A stretch of DNA of 64,000 bases from Bathymodiolus brooksi (GCA_963680875.1 OY804588.1:58230369-58294368), one strand, 5' to 3'. Positions 1-11,275 are shown, numbered from the stretch's first letter. The notes: a model not told the origin generated them from the sequence alone. A program made the numbers and translations.

Positions 1-555
1 ACCAAATTTGTTACTGTAAAAAAAGTTAAAATGTGAAAGTCTTGTTTTTCTTAATAAAAAAAAAGTCTGAAACATGAAAAATGTTTCAATATGGTTTCAG
101 CAAAAGCCCATTCCTCAACTAAGCATGTTCTGTCTCATTCAGGGGATTCATAATTATGTACAAATAAATACATATTGAAGTTATATAGTACGAATTTGTA
201 TCTTTATTAATCTGGCAAGTAATATACTTTTGTTGGCGAGTAAAAAATGTTTCCAAGGGCTAGTGGGAGTTGGTATGGATTGCATAGCCCTGAATAGCAA
301 TGTCGACAGCAATATTTTTTGCTAATCAACGGAGCCCACGATGAGCGGGATAATCATATCAATTGAATAGACAAATAAAAGACTAATCAAAACATAAAAA
401 GTGATTTGTAAATGACTACAATATGCTGCGGGTAGAAAATATTACTCACATGGACTCACCAAACTAGGCATAGCAGGCGACTTTTTTGCTCTGGTTTCAT
501 TGAAATCCCAATATTCTCACCAAAAGGGGAAGTTTTAGTGACCTTGTCAATCTTT
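1..555. other. AT-rich stretch without a recognised gene
   Basis: No coding region, splice-framed exon or repeat family that I recognise. Near 540-555 a short GTGAGTGAGTGAG run leads into the SINE that follows. Confidence 0.5.
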
Positions 556-905
556 GTGAGTGAGTGAGTAATTGTTTTTAATGCCAATTCAGCAATTTTT
601 CAGCTATATCATGGCAAGAACACATTAATTTTCAATGAAATGATGATGAAATCCGCTTTGTACTAGACCAACATGCTGAGTTGGATTTTTATAGTGCTAG
701 CTCACTGAAACTACAGTCTGCGGGTAGACATGTCGCTCCACTCGGACACATTATTCTGATTCCGAGCCAACCAGTCTTTGCTCTTTCTCCTTAATGCTGT
801 GTGCTTAGCGGAGAAGCAACAAATACCAATTTCATAGTTTTTGGTGTGACCAGACCGGGGCTCAAACCCACGATCTACCACACTCGAGGCAGTTAAGCAG
901 TATTT
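556..905 (-). repeat. tRNA-derived SINE, family B
   Basis: Read on the minus strand it has a tRNA-like head, with a B-box-like GGTTTGAGCCCCG (complement near 855-870), followed by a body shared with copies at 23040-23310, 30163-30795, 51690-51905, 54010-54352 and 60130-60330. Shared landmarks are the 'gagaagcaacaaataccaat' block and a tail ending in 'gccatgatatagctga'. The tRNA head is best seen in the plus-strand copy at 30163. The family name is mine. Confidence 0.75.
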
Positions 906-1079
906 GTAAGTTTGAAGGTATTTTTTCACCAATAATTATACTTTTTCTTCAATATTAACATGAAAGGAGCTCCCATGTTTGTGAAATTTTACCCAAAAAG
1001 GGTTTGATATCCAATATTTTATTTCAAACCTTTTTAAGATCGTTGTGTAGCATGTTTGTTTTGTGAAAGTTGGGAGGAC

Positions 1080-1893
1080 ATGCGGTATCAGGGAAAGAAA
1101 CGTTTTTGCCATCACTTGTCGTCCATTAACTTTTCACATTTTAATCTTCTCCTCTGAAACCCCTTAGCCAAATTAACTGAAACTTGGTAGGAAGCATCTA
1201 TGGAAGGTCCTCTGTAAAGATTGCACATTTCGTCCAGATCCATTTACAAACATGGCCGCCACAGGCGGTTCTTGTTTCTGATTGGCCGATTTAAAAAATC
1301 TTCTCCTCTGAAATCGCTTGACCAAATGAACCGAATCTTGGTAGGAAGCTTCTATGGAAGGTCCTCTATAAAAATTGCTCATTTCGTTCCGATCCAATCC
1401 ATTAGCAAACATGGCCACCACAGGCAATTCTTGTTTCTGATTAGCTGATTTCTAAAAAATCTTCTCCTCTGAAACCACTCGGCCAAATGAGCCGAAACTT
1501 AATAGGAAGTATCTATGGAAGCATCTATAAAGATTGCTCATTTCGTCCCGATCCGGTAACAAACATTGCCGCCACAAGCACTTCTTATTTTTGATTGGTT
1601 GATTTCTAAAAAAAAATCTCTGAAACTGCTTGGCCAAATAAACCAAAAGTTGGTAGGAAGCATGTATGGAAGGTCCTCTATAGAGATTGCTCATTTTCGT
1701 TTTTATCCGCTTTCAAACATGACAGTCACAGACAATTCTTGTTTCTGATTAGTCGATTTCTAGAAAATCTTTTCCTCTGAAACCGCTTGGGCAAATGAAC
1801 TGAAACTTTGTAGGAATCATCTATGGAAGGTTCTGTATTAAGTTTCCTCAAAGCAGAATGAAAGGTGAGTGACACTGAGCCTCTAGTTCTGAA
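1080..1893 (-). repeat. AGCTCACC-family dispersed repeat with internal ~150-bp subrepeats
   Basis: Four to five degenerate subrepeats of about 140-160 bp carry the blocks 'cttctcctctgaaaccgctt', 'cttggtaggaagcatctatg', 'ggtcctctataaagattgc', 'catggccgccacaggc' and 'ttgtttctgattggccga'. The unit ends at 'gtgagtgacactgagcctct'. The same structure lies at 3171-3781, 60319-60988, 61030-61597 and 62140-62720, the last three on the other strand. Small ORFs in it are translations of the repeat. The transposon class is unknown to me. Confidence 0.7.
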
Positions 1894-1984
1894 GTCTCAG
1901 ATTTTTCCTCATTTCACACTGAAGTCAACCGAGAGAGAAGTCAATTCGCCGTTTTTACTAAGTGTGGTGAGTCCTGTGACACGT

Positions 1985-2040
1985 TAATCTTACTTTGAGC
2001 CAACCAGTGTTTGCTCTTACTTCTTAATGCAGTGTGCTTT
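1985..2040 (-). repeat. SINE family B fragment
   Basis: A short match to the 'gagccaaccagtctttgctc' block of the family B SINE at 556-905. It sits directly upstream of the KEEPVD exon. Confidence 0.45.
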
Positions 2041-2086
2041 ATTATTTAATTATTTTTTTTTTAGATTAAATGAGTCTTGTTGTACC

Positions 2087-2734
2087 ATGGAATCTGGCAA
2101 TAACAAAATAATGACTGACATGCAGAAAATATTTCCTCAAGCATCTACACTACAATCCAACTCAAGTTTTGTGCCTGCCAAAGAAATAGATTCATTAAAA
2201 TCCTTTGAATTTCAAAAACAGGTACAAGAATCTCACTCTAACCAGAAAGATGTACCCTCCACAAATATTTTTACACCACTTTTACAGCCAACTGGTGATA
2301 AAAATGTGGCTGAAAATACACTACTTCTAGATACACATTCAAGAACAACAGAAAAATCTAATTTGGAGATAAGGGGAGATGATTCTATTACTCATATAAA
2401 AGAAGAACCTGTGGATCATGAATTTATAGAATTTCAAGAACCAAGCCGTAAAAATAGTGTGACAGAAAATACTGCACAACTAGACACAGATTCAAGTATA
2501 GTGGAAAATTCTAATATGGTATTTAGGGGAGATAATTTGATTAATCAAATCAAAGAAGAACATGTGGATTATGAATTAATATATTTTCAAGAAGCAAAAC
2601 ATAATATTGTGACTGAAAGTACTGCACAACTAGACACACACTCAAGTACAGCAGAAAAATCTACTGTCGGATTAAAGGAAGATTCGATTTCTGATCGTGT
2701 TAAGGAAGAACCAGTTGATTATGAATTTCAATAG
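2087..2734 (+). CDS. Protein with three KEEPVD (SUMO-acceptor-like) repeats, function unknown
   Basis: An open frame of 215 residues from the ATG at 2087, which sits in a strong ACCATGG context. The exon appears to begin at 2065 after a poly-T tract ending in AG, so an upstream non-coding exon is likely. The C-terminal two thirds hold three imperfect ~60-residue repeats, each with a block ENTAQLDTxSS and a core IKEEPVDHEF, IKEEHVDYEL or VKEEPVDYEF. The I/V-K-E-E core fits the psi-K-x-E sumoylation consensus; such KEEP-VD blocks are common in the N-terminal parts of animal transcription factors. No zinc finger or other DNA-binding domain is present, and the frame closes with TAG. It may be a short adaptor, or the surviving 5' part of a zinc-finger gene. 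Flanking sequence on both sides is dispersed repeat. The earlier ATG at 2027 lies in the presumed intron. Confidence 0.5.
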   Translation: MESGNNKIMTDMQKIFPQASTLQSNSSFVPAKEIDSLKSFEFQKQVQESHSNQKDVPSTNIFTPLLQPTGDKNVAENTLLLDTHSRTTEKSNLEIRGDDSITHIKEEPVDHEFIEFQEPSRKNSVTENTAQLDTDSSIVENSNMVFRGDNLINQIKEEHVDYELIYFQEAKHNIVTESTAQLDTHSSTAEKSTVGLKEDSISDRVKEEPVDYEFQ

Positions 2735-3085
2735 TTAAATCATAGAAAAATTGCTGAACTAGACTTGCCTGAATTTTCTGGAATCTTGTGAGATAGTAAA
2801 AACAGAAAGTTCTAATTGTATAGTTAGATTTGTTTTCTGATCGTATGAAGGAAGAACTAGTTGATTATAAATTTCAATAGTTAAATCATAGAAAAATTGC
2901 AGAACCAGAATTTTCGGCCATCTTGCAGACAGAACAATCGAATACTGATGATTTTGGGATTCGGTTGAGATTTAATGAAGAAATTTCTAAATGTAGAACA
3001 ATTGAAGGATACAATGCAAATGAAAGTATACATCATATACAAAATTTGCTTAAGTTACCATGGGAATTAATCCAAATGAAATAAA
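2735..3085 (+). pseudogene. Decayed extra copy of the KEEPVD terminal repeat
   Basis: The end of the preceding ORF, including its stop codon, is repeated about 140 bp downstream: 'gatcgtatgaaggaagaact' at ~2839 parallels 'gatcgtgttaaggaagaacc' at ~2692, and both lead to 'atttcaatagttaaatcata'. In this copy KEEPVD has become KEELVD. Short open stretches follow up to about 3080 without a clear family signature. Confidence 0.5.
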
Positions 3086-3170
3086 CAGTAACAATTCAGG
3101 TATTCAGAATATACCTGTTTATATTGTATATAAAACCAGTTGAAAATATCTGATACCAAAATAGCTTCTT

Positions 3171-3781
3171 TTTAGCTCACCTTGCCAAAGGCAATGTGAG
3201 CTTTTGCCATCACTTGGCGTCCGTCGTCCGTTAACTTTTCACATTTTAATCTTCCTCTGAAACCCCTCAGCCATATGAACTGAAACTTGGTAGGAAGCAT
3301 CTATAGAAGGTCCTCTTTTAAGATTGCACGTTTTGTCCCGATCCATTAACAAATATGGCTGCCACAGGCAATTCTTGTTTCTGATTGGCCGATTTTTAAA
3401 TCTTCTCCTCTGAAACCGCTTGGCCAAATGAACCGAAACTTGGTAGGAAGCATCTATGGAATGTCCTCTATGATGATTGCTCATTTCGTCCCGATCGGTT
3501 AGCAAACATGGCTACCACCGAAACTTGGTGGGAATCATCTATGGAATGTCCTCTATGAAGATTGCTCATTTTGTCCCGATCGATTAGCAAACATGGCCAC
3601 CCTATGCAATTCTTGTTTCTGATTGATCGATTTCTAAAAAATCTTCTCCTTTGAAACTGCTTTGCCATATGAACCGAAACTTGGTAGGAAGCATCTACAT
3701 GTATGGAAGGTTCTGTATTTAGTTTCCTCAAAGCAGAATGAAAGGTGAGCGACACAGGCTTAGCCCACTGAGCCTCTAGTT
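3171..3781 (-). repeat. AGCTCACC-family element, apparently full length
   Basis: Begins TTTTTAGCTCACCTTGCC and ends in ACTGAGCCTCTAGTT, the same two ends (inverted) as the copy at 62140-62720. It holds about three internal ~150-bp subrepeats with the 'cttggtaggaagcatctatg' and 'cttctcctctgaaac' blocks. Confidence 0.7.
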
Positions 3782-5607
3782 TTTTAGCTCACCTGACCCA
3801 CAGGGTCATGTGACCTATTGCCATCACTTGGCGTACGTCGTAAACTTTTTCAAAAATCTTCTCCTCTGAAAGTACTAGACCAATGGAAACCAAACTTGGT
3901 CTGAATCATCACTAGGGTGTCTAGTTTCAAAATTGTGTCCGGTGATGCCGTGCACCAACCAACATGGCCACTGTTACTAAAAATAGAACATGGTAAAATT
4001 GCAGGTTTTGGGTAATAACTCAAAAACCGCTAATAATATCAAAAATCTGACACGGGGTAAAAATGATCAGCACATCAAGATCTACCTACCCTGCAATTTT
4101 GAAGTAAATCTGATTACCCATCTTGGAGTTATTGCCCTTTTTTCATCAAATTTGTAAAATTTTAATACTTTTCGTCTTATATTTCAAAAACTATAAGAGA
4201 TAAAGGTTAACTTTAAATTGCAAAAATGTGTGGCATATCAAGATCTACCCACCCTGCAATTTTGAAGTAAATTTGATTACCCATCTTGGAGTTATTGCCC
4301 TTTTTTCATCAATTTTTTTTTTAATTTTAATACTTTTCGTCTTATATTTCAAAAACTATTTAGAGATAGATGTTAAGTTTAAATTGCAAAAATGTGCAGC
4401 ATGTCAAGATCTACCTACCCTGCAATTTTGAAGTAAATCCCGTTGCCCATTTTGACCGATTATGCAAATTAGAAAAAAGGGGGGATGAAATTTAAAAAAA
4501 ATCTTCTCCTCTGAAACTACTGAGCCAATTTCAACCAAACTTTGCTGAAATGATCCTTAGGTGGTCCCCTTTCAAAATTGTGTCCGTTCAGCGCTGTCCT
4601 GTATCCAAGATGGCCACCATTACTAAAAATAGAAATTTCTTCAAATGGCCAAAACTGCTCTATTTTAAGCCAGAAAGTGCCCAAATTTGAACTGTATAAG
4701 CATAATGATGAGCTTTTTAACAAATATTACGGGATTGTTTATGAACTTTGAACTTTTGTCGAAATTGACCGATTATGCAAATTAGAAAAAAAAAGGGGGG
4801 ATGAAATTTTTTTTAAATCTTCTCCTCTGAAACTACTGAGCCAATCTCAACCAAACTTTGCTGAAATGATTCTTGGGTGGTCCTCTTCTAAAATTGTGTC
4901 CAGCATTTCAGAACGCCGACCAAGATGGCCACCACAGCCGAACTTAATTTAACATAGTACCCTATGGGAAATTCCCATAAAAATCTTCTTGTCTGAAACC
5001 ATTTGCTCAATAAGAACAAAATTTTGATGAAATAGTCATTGGATGGTTCTCTTCCAAAAATGTGTCCGGCGGTTCGGCCCTTTGATCAAGATGGCCCCCA
5101 CAGCCGAACTTAGCTTAACATAGGACCCTATGGGAAATTCACATAAAAATCTTCTCCTCAGAAACCACTGGGCCAATTGCAACCAAACTTTTGTGGAAAG
5201 ATCCTTGGATGGCCCCCTTCCAAAATTGTGTCCGGTGATCCCGACTTCCAACCAAGATGGCCGCCAAGCTAAAAATAGAAAAAAGGGGGATGAAATTATT
5301 CCTCTTGAAATGTATTTTTTTGTTGACTCACTGCTTTTGGTTACTCAAATAATCAAAGGGAAGCAACTCTATTACAAAATGTGAAGTAGGAAAAGCTAAA
5401 TTTTGAGAATCATTGACATATATGTTTTTTTACAGCAATTTTGATAACTTACATTAAAGGGGAACCCCTGCCCAATTTAATTTTTGTAGAAGGGGTCTGC
5501 AATGACGAAGGCTACATTTGTTAATTTTTTTTACCGAAGTTATCAAGTTTTATTGTCTGATGTTATTATACCCAGGTGAGCTATACAGGCTCCTGGGAGC
5601 CTCTAGT
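3782..5607 (-). repeat. Related AGCTCACC element with two kinds of internal tandem repeats
   Basis: Starts TTTTTAGCTCACCTGACCC directly after the previous element and ends GGTGAGCTATACAGGCTCC...GCCTCTAGTTT. Inside are about three copies of a ~160-bp unit around 4060-4450 ('ctgcaattttgaagtaaat', 'cccatcttggagttattgcc') and about four copies of another ~165-bp unit around 4495-5290 ('cttctcctctgaaactactg', 'aaaattgtgtccggtgatcc', 'aagatggccgcc'). Confidence 0.65.
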
Positions 5608-6715
5608 TTAGCTCACCAGACTCAAAAAATTGTGTGAGCTTTTGCCACCATTTGGCATCTGTCGTCTGTCATACATTATAAACTTTTCACTTTTAAATCT
5701 TCTCCTATGAAACTAAGCTAAATTAAATTAAACTTGACATTGTCCTTGTGTCAGTTAGCCTCACTCTCCATTCAAGATGGTCACTGCTTTTAAAATGGGA
5801 AAAAATTTTTAATTCACCTTTGCATCTTTATTATGTCTCCCCTTCGAAAGAAGGGAGACATATTGTTTTAGTCTGATTTTTTCTTCCACTTCCGCTTCTT
5901 CTTCTTCTTCTCAGCGAAGCTTGTCCGGACCATAACTTTTTTGTCTTTCCAGATAGGTCAATGATATTTGGTATGTGGGTGCATGACCATAAGGTGGTGT
6001 GTCGTGTACCGTAATGACCTTCGTGGGACTTTGACCTCAAGGTCAAATAATTGTTTTTTAAATAGTATTTATTTGGTATGTGGGTGCATGACCATAAGGC
6101 GGTGTGTCGCATACCGTAATGACCTTCGTGGGACTTTGACCTCAAGGTCAAATAATTGTTTTTTAAAAAGTATTTTCTTGTCTGGGCCATAACATTTTTG
6201 TCTTTCGAGATAGGTCAATGATATTTGGTATGTGGGTGCATGACCATAAGGTGGTGTGTCGCGTACTGTAATGACCTTCGTGGGACATTGACCTCAAGGT
6301 CAAATAATTGTTTTTTAAATAGTATTTTCTTGCCCTGGCCATAACATTTTTGTCTTTCGAGATAGGTTGTTGTACAGATATCCGCATTAAGGGGAGACAT
6401 AAGTTTTAGGTATCTAAAACAGTTCATCCTAGTTTTTAACGAACTGAAATTTAAACTACAGCTGCATGACAATGATTTTTTCAACATATGTTTCAGTTTT
6501 TACTGTAAAAAACTTTCGTTCAGCCAATTTATACGGATTATGCAAATAGGCTTTTTTTTTATGACAAAAAATCACACAAAAATCTTCTCTTCTTTGATCC
6601 AAATGAAACAAAATTGGACTATGGTGATCTATAGGTGGTCCTGACCCACTTTCAAGATTGTGTGTGACAGTCCTGGCCTCTATCAAAGATGGCTGTCGTT
6701 ACTAGAAGAAGAGAC
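5608..6715. repeat. AGCTCACC-family fragment split by a foldback element
   Basis: Starts TAGCTCACCAGACTC at 5608 and resumes after the inserted element at 5833-6401 with the usual 'aaaatcttctcttctttgat' and 'caaagatggctgtcgttact' blocks up to about 6715. Confidence 0.6.
5833..6401. mobile_element. Foldback element with short inverted ends and ~130-bp tandem core
   Basis: The outer ends are inverted copies: ATGTCTCCCCTT at the left and AAGGGGAGACAT at the right. The interior has three tandem copies of a ~125-140-bp unit containing 'tatttggtatgtgggtgcat', 'gaccttcgtgggactttgac' and 'ctcaaggtcaaataattg', at about 5955, 6075 and 6215. It interrupts the AGCTCACC fragment. No coding sequence; non-autonomous. 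Confidence 0.65.
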
Positions 6716-6965
6716 GAAATAAGAATATATTTTATTACCAAATTAATGGGCCCATAAAGGGCAAAAAAAATCAAATACAGTGATTACAATGATTGGAGGC
6801 ATAATACAGATATAATATAGCCCACAAAAGAAAAAAAAAGCTATAATATGACTATACAACAGTCGGGTCAGAACCAATTCAATATCGATCAATAAACCAT
6901 ACACATAATAATAATAAATCAATGCAGCAATGCTCTGACATTATATCTAGTTTGATCTAAAATAA
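6716..6965. other. Non-coding AT-rich spacer
   Basis: Nothing recognised between the AGCTCACC fragment and the hAT-like element. Confidence 0.4.
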
Positions 6966-7523
6966 TTACTACAGGGTGTCAAGTTGTCCTATATTCCAAA
7001 ATTTTCAAGATTTTGCTATATTTCCTATATATGCCTAAAATTTCCTATATTTCATCCCAAAATTCTATATTTTTCCAAAACTATGAGAAAAAAAGTTGCA
7101 TCTTTTATTTTGAGTGGAAATTACATATAAACATGACAAATTGAGGCTACACATGTACAGCATATTAATGCTGATACTTCAATAGTTTTTAGCTGATCTT
7201 GTATAGCAACAGATGCATTCATGTTACCTTTTTATTGTTGAATTTTCTTAGGATTTAAATTCACATGATTGCGTATTTATGTCAGTATTGTAATCTTTTG
7301 TGGTGCATGTCCATTTTTATAGTGGTCTGCTACTCCGTTCTGATTCCTTGGTTTAGGATAATACAATTATGAATACAATGTTTAATGATCTATAACATAA
7401 AAAAAAATACCAAGTTAATTTTTTTTAATTTTTTTTGACAAGCCCAGTTTATTACTACATGTATTTTTTTTTAAAGAGTCATTGAAAAAATGTAAACCCC
7501 AAGTCTTGCTACAGAGCATCGTC

Positions 7524-7841
7524 ATGCCAAAATCAAAGACTAAGTTTCAGGAGAAATGGCTGCCTGAGAGAGATCCATCTGGACATCAGTATTCACTGTG
7601 GTGTAGGAAGGGTTCTGATGAGTATCATGCCTATTGCTTTATCTCTAGAAAGGAATTTGGATGTTACAATAGTGGTCAGTTACAGTTGAAACAACACTTA
7701 GAAACACAAACTCATAGAAAGAACTCCAAATCAGCTTTGTCATCTAGTCAGTCAAAATTGGTTGTAACTAAATCCCAAACAACATCATCTGCCAACTCTT
7801 CACAGTTAGGTATCAGAACATTTAGGCCAAAAAAAATTTAA
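7524..7841 (+). pseudogene. hAT-type N-terminal BED-like zinc-finger fragment
   Basis: About 105 residues from the ATG at 7524; an upstream in-frame ATG at 7482 is possible. The core has the order W...Y-C-x(8)-C-x(8)-L-x(2)-H-x(5)-H, seen as AYCFISRKEFGC followed by LQLKQHLETQTH, which resembles the BED-like fingers at the N-terminus of hAT transposases and their domesticated relatives. A Ser/Thr-rich tail follows and the frame stops at 7841. It lies inside the hAT-like element and reads toward the other transposase fragments, so I treat it as part of a dead transposase rather than a gene. Confidence 0.65.
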
Positions 7842-8129
7842 TTGTTAGCTTCTCAGGCACCGCCGCGTGTGTGTTTTTACTGCCGCATTGATCGTTTTTA
7901 CATTGGGGGGGAAAAAATTGTGTCCGTTTCTGGTCATTTCCAGAAATTTTTCGGTTCCGATCCGTAAGGTTGTTGATTGCGATCATTGTCAGTAAAGCGT
8001 TTATGTCGCAGGCATGCATGGTTGTTTCCGGTATAAGCTGCCACTGCATTTGAACCAACACTGATTATTACAACAACAAAGAAAAGGTGCCTCCCTGCCT
8101 CATCAAAATTTTTGGAAATTGGCCAGAGA

Positions 8130-8640
8130 AGCTAATAATTTTTTTTGATTGGCCTTAGTGATGAGATAACTGAAGCAGAGATTATTTGGGCTGGAAAAGT
8201 TCCTACATTAAACTTTAGTATTTAAGAGAACAATGGTCCTGATAGGATCTGTTACAAGTAGAAATGTAACAATGGTCTTGATAGGATCTGTTACAAGTAG
8301 AAATGTAACAATGGTCTTGATAGGATCTGTTACAAGTAGAAATGTAACAATGGTCTTGATAGGATCTGTTACAAGTAGAAATGTAACAATGGTCTTGATA
8401 GGATCTGTTACAAGTAGAAATGTAACCTTAGTAGAGCTTCATTTTATTGATTATATTTGTAAAATATTCGAGGACTTCTTGAAATCGTTCCAGTCGGATG
8501 AGCCACAGACTATAATTTATGGCGAGATGGGTAATTTGATGATCAGATTGTTTCTGAGATTTATGGGGGGGGGGGGGGGGGAGATACAGATCCTGAATGT
8601 CACTGATTTACCAGATGTTGATTTGTCAAGATCTAATTAA
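8130..8640 (+). pseudogene. hAT-like transposase middle fragment with minisatellite expansion
   Basis: Frames just before the minisatellite read DEITEAEIIWAGKVPTLNFS, which resembles the start of the catalytic region in this transposase group. After the minisatellite the frame gives FLKSFQSDEP and then DLPDVDLSRSN, again group-like. A run of 15 G at ~8566-8580 codes for glycines. The frame ends at a TAA inside the target-site duplication of the foldback element. Confidence 0.6.
8233..8427 (+). repeat. 39-bp minisatellite, five copies, in frame
   Basis: Five head-to-tail 39-bp units, nearly identical, each coding 13 residues MVLIGSVTSRNVT. The unit length is a multiple of three, so the expansion keeps the reading frame of the surrounding transposase remnant. 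Confidence 0.9.
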
Positions 8641-8642
8641 TC

Positions 8643-10336
8643 GGGAAGGTCTAAAACGCGGAAGTGGGAAAACACGGAAGTAAGCCCAAAATGGGTACTT
8701 AAAAGGTCATATCTTGAAAAGTACTCAACCTAGGATAAAAATATAAACGGATTCTAAAAGCTAGTGTTAAGATCTATCTCTTAAAGAAATAAATAATAAA
8801 ATATTTTATTATTTAGGTACTTAAAAGTTGACCGGAAGTGTCAAAAATGAGAACGGGCAATGGATAAAATTTTGACTTTGATCTCAAATGTATCAAAATT
8901 CAAAGACCCCGGTCAAAAACCGTTTAGATATTCTTAAAGACAATTTTATACTCTTATCAGACGATATAAAAATCTTTTTGCTAAAATATTAGATAAAAGC
9001 ACAATCTTGACCGGAAGCCTACCTTTTCAGAGTTAGCCGTCGGCTAATTTTCAATTTTGATTTAAAATTTCTCAAAATTCAATGAACCCGGTCAAAAACC
9101 GTTTAAATATTCTTAAAGACAATTTTATACTCTATCAGATGATATAAAAATATTTTTGTTAAGGTATTAGATAAAAGCACAATGTTGACCGGAAGCCTAT
9201 CTTTTCATAGTTGGTCGCTGATATTGGACACGTTTTTCTCCAAATCTGCTTCAAGTAAAAGGTAGGCTTCCGGTCAAGTTTGTGTTTTTCAGCAATATTT
9301 TAATGAAATCAAACATATATCATCTTATAGGGTATACAATTGTCTTTAAGAATATCTAACTGGTTTTTGACCAGGTTCCTTAAATTTTGAGAAATTTGAG
9401 ATCAAAGTTGAAAATTCGCCGTTGGCTAACTCTGAAAAGGTAGGCTTCCGGTCAAGATTGTGCTTTCCACCAATATTTCCATAAAATCATATTTATATCA
9501 TCTGATAGAGTATTAAATTGTCATTAAGAATATTTAAACGGTTGTTGACCGGGTTCATTGAATTTTGAAATTTTTTAAATCAAAGTTGAAAATTAGCCGA
9601 CGGCTAACTCTGAAAAGGTAGGCTTCCGGTCAAGATTGTGCTTTTATCTAATATTTTAGCAAAAAGATGTTTATATAGTCTGATAGAGTATAAAATTGTC
9701 ATTAAGAATATTTAAACGATTGTTGACCGGGTTCATTGAATTTTGAAAAATTTGAAATCAAAGTTGAAAATTAGCCGACGGCTAACTCTGAAAAGGTAGG
9801 CTTCCGGTCAAGATTGTGCTTTTATCTAATATTTTAGCAAACAGATTTTTATATAGTCTGATAGAGTATAAAATTGTCATTAAGAATATTTAAACGGTTG
9901 TTGACCGGGTTCATTGAATTTTGAAAAATTTGAAATCAAAGTTGAAAATTAGCCGACGGTTAACTCTGAAAAGGTAGGCTTCCGGTCAAGATTGTGCTTT
10001 TATCTAATATTTTAGCAAAAAGATTTTTATATAGTCTGATAGAGTATAACATTGTCTTTAAGAATATCTAAACGGTTTTTGACCGGGGTCTTTGAATTTT
10101 GATACATTTGAGATAAAGTCAAAATTTTGTCCATTGCCCGTTCTCATTTTTGACACTTCCGGTCAACTTTTAAGTACCTAAATAATACAATATTTTATTA
10201 TTTATTTCTTTAAGAGATAGATCTTAACACTAGCTTTTAGAATCCGTTTATATTTTTATCCTAGGTTGTATACTTTTCAAGTACCTATTTTGGGCTTACT
10301 TCCGTGTTTTCCCACTTCCGCGTTTTAGGCCTTCCC
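8643..10336. mobile_element. Foldback (long inverted repeat) element, Mutator-like by target duplication
   Basis: A 1694-bp element whose two halves are inverted copies. The left end GGGAAGGTCTAAAACGCGGA mirrors the right end ...CGCGTTTTAGGCCTTCCC, and the match continues for several hundred bases. It is flanked by a perfect 9-bp direct repeat TAATTAATC (8634-8642 and 10337-10345); 9-bp duplications are characteristic of Mutator-like elements. The right arm holds five tandem 178-bp units (starts near 9261, 9439, 9617, 9795, 9973, each with GGTAGGCTTCCGGTCAAG); the left arm holds only two inverted equivalents (near 9005 and 9185). No ORF, so non-autonomous. It is inserted in the hAT-like transposase. 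Confidence 0.85.
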
Positions 10337-10345
10337 TAATTAATC

Positions 10346-10407
10346 AACTACAAGATAGTGAAATGTTCAGAGTCAGAACAAAAGAAATGCCCTCTAGGAA
10401 TGTGATC
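10346..10407 (+). pseudogene. hAT-like transposase fragment resuming after the foldback element
   Basis: The frame AAT CAA CTA... reads NQLQDSEMFRVRTKEMPSRN and so continues the transposase segment that ended DLSRSN before the insertion, with a shift caused by the TAAT/TAAT duplication. It is cut off by the next insertion. Confidence 0.5.
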
Positions 10408-10831
10408 AGGCCTAAATTAAAAAAATGTTTATTTGCCATTCTCCGACTCAGATTTTTTTGTGTGGGTAGGTAGTTAGGTATATTATTTTATTTTTCTGAA
10501 CCAGACATACATTTTTTTGTATGTTTAAAATATTAAGCATACAGTATGAATATACATGTACTGAGCATGCATGAAGCTAAATAGACATCCGTGCATGTTT
10601 CTGTTTTAGATTTAGATACATGAACCTTGCACTTTTTGGGCTATATTGCATGTGTTATCGACACGAAATATGGAGACTACGAGAATTCCGAATATACAGG
10701 AAACCGGAACTTTACTAAAACACGGAACGGACCGGAACGAAAATTTCAGAAATGAAAAAAAAAAAAAATTAAAAACGACAATACAATCTTGAGTCGCGCG
10801 GATTTTTTTGGGTCGGTCGGCTGACGGCAAA
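10408..10831. mobile_element. Second small insertion in the hAT-like element, GGCC-ended family
   Basis: The left edge GGCCTAAATTAAAAA followed by TTTGCC and CTCCGAC, and the inner right edge GGGTCGGTCGGCTGACGGCAAA, match the two ends of the complete element at 30465-30752. The right outer end seems lost, so the 3' boundary is approximate. Confidence 0.5.
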
Positions 10832-11275
10832 CAATCCATATTGACAACTTTTGGTTTTATAGCTTTCTATCTTCAAGGGAAATTGCCATTCAGAAACAAG
10901 CATCTTGCAAGTATAGGATATTTAAATCCTCAGAAAATAGCTTTGTCCAAACAATCAGACATTGAACTGATTGCAAAGAAACTATTTGTATCAGATAACA
11001 ATATTCTGAAGGTAACTGATGAGTGGAAACTGTTATCTATGGATCAGTCTCGCCATTCCCTTTCTTACAAAAGAGTGGATCATTTCTGGAGAGAAGTGTT
11101 TTCCCAGACCGCATCTAATGACACAAGGAAGTATCCTACAGTAACAGGTGTACTAAGATGGCTTTGTGAAGGACTTGGATCCCAGAAAAAGAAAATTATT
11201 AGAAAGTTGACTTGATGTAAACAGCAAAAAAGGAAGACATCCAAAGAGCAAAGTTACAGTGAGCGGAGAACTATG
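10832..11275 (+). pseudogene. hAT-like transposase C-terminal fragment
   Basis: An open stretch up to 11215 reads from SILTTFGFIAFYLQGKLP through FWREVFSQ and RKYPTVTGVL, the spacing seen shortly before the C-terminal hAT dimerisation domain. The characteristic 'hGnadvErgFS' part is missing. The +1 frame after 11212 continues as DVNSKKGRHPKSKVTVSGEL, a basic tail, suggesting one frameshift and an internal deletion. Confidence 0.55.
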
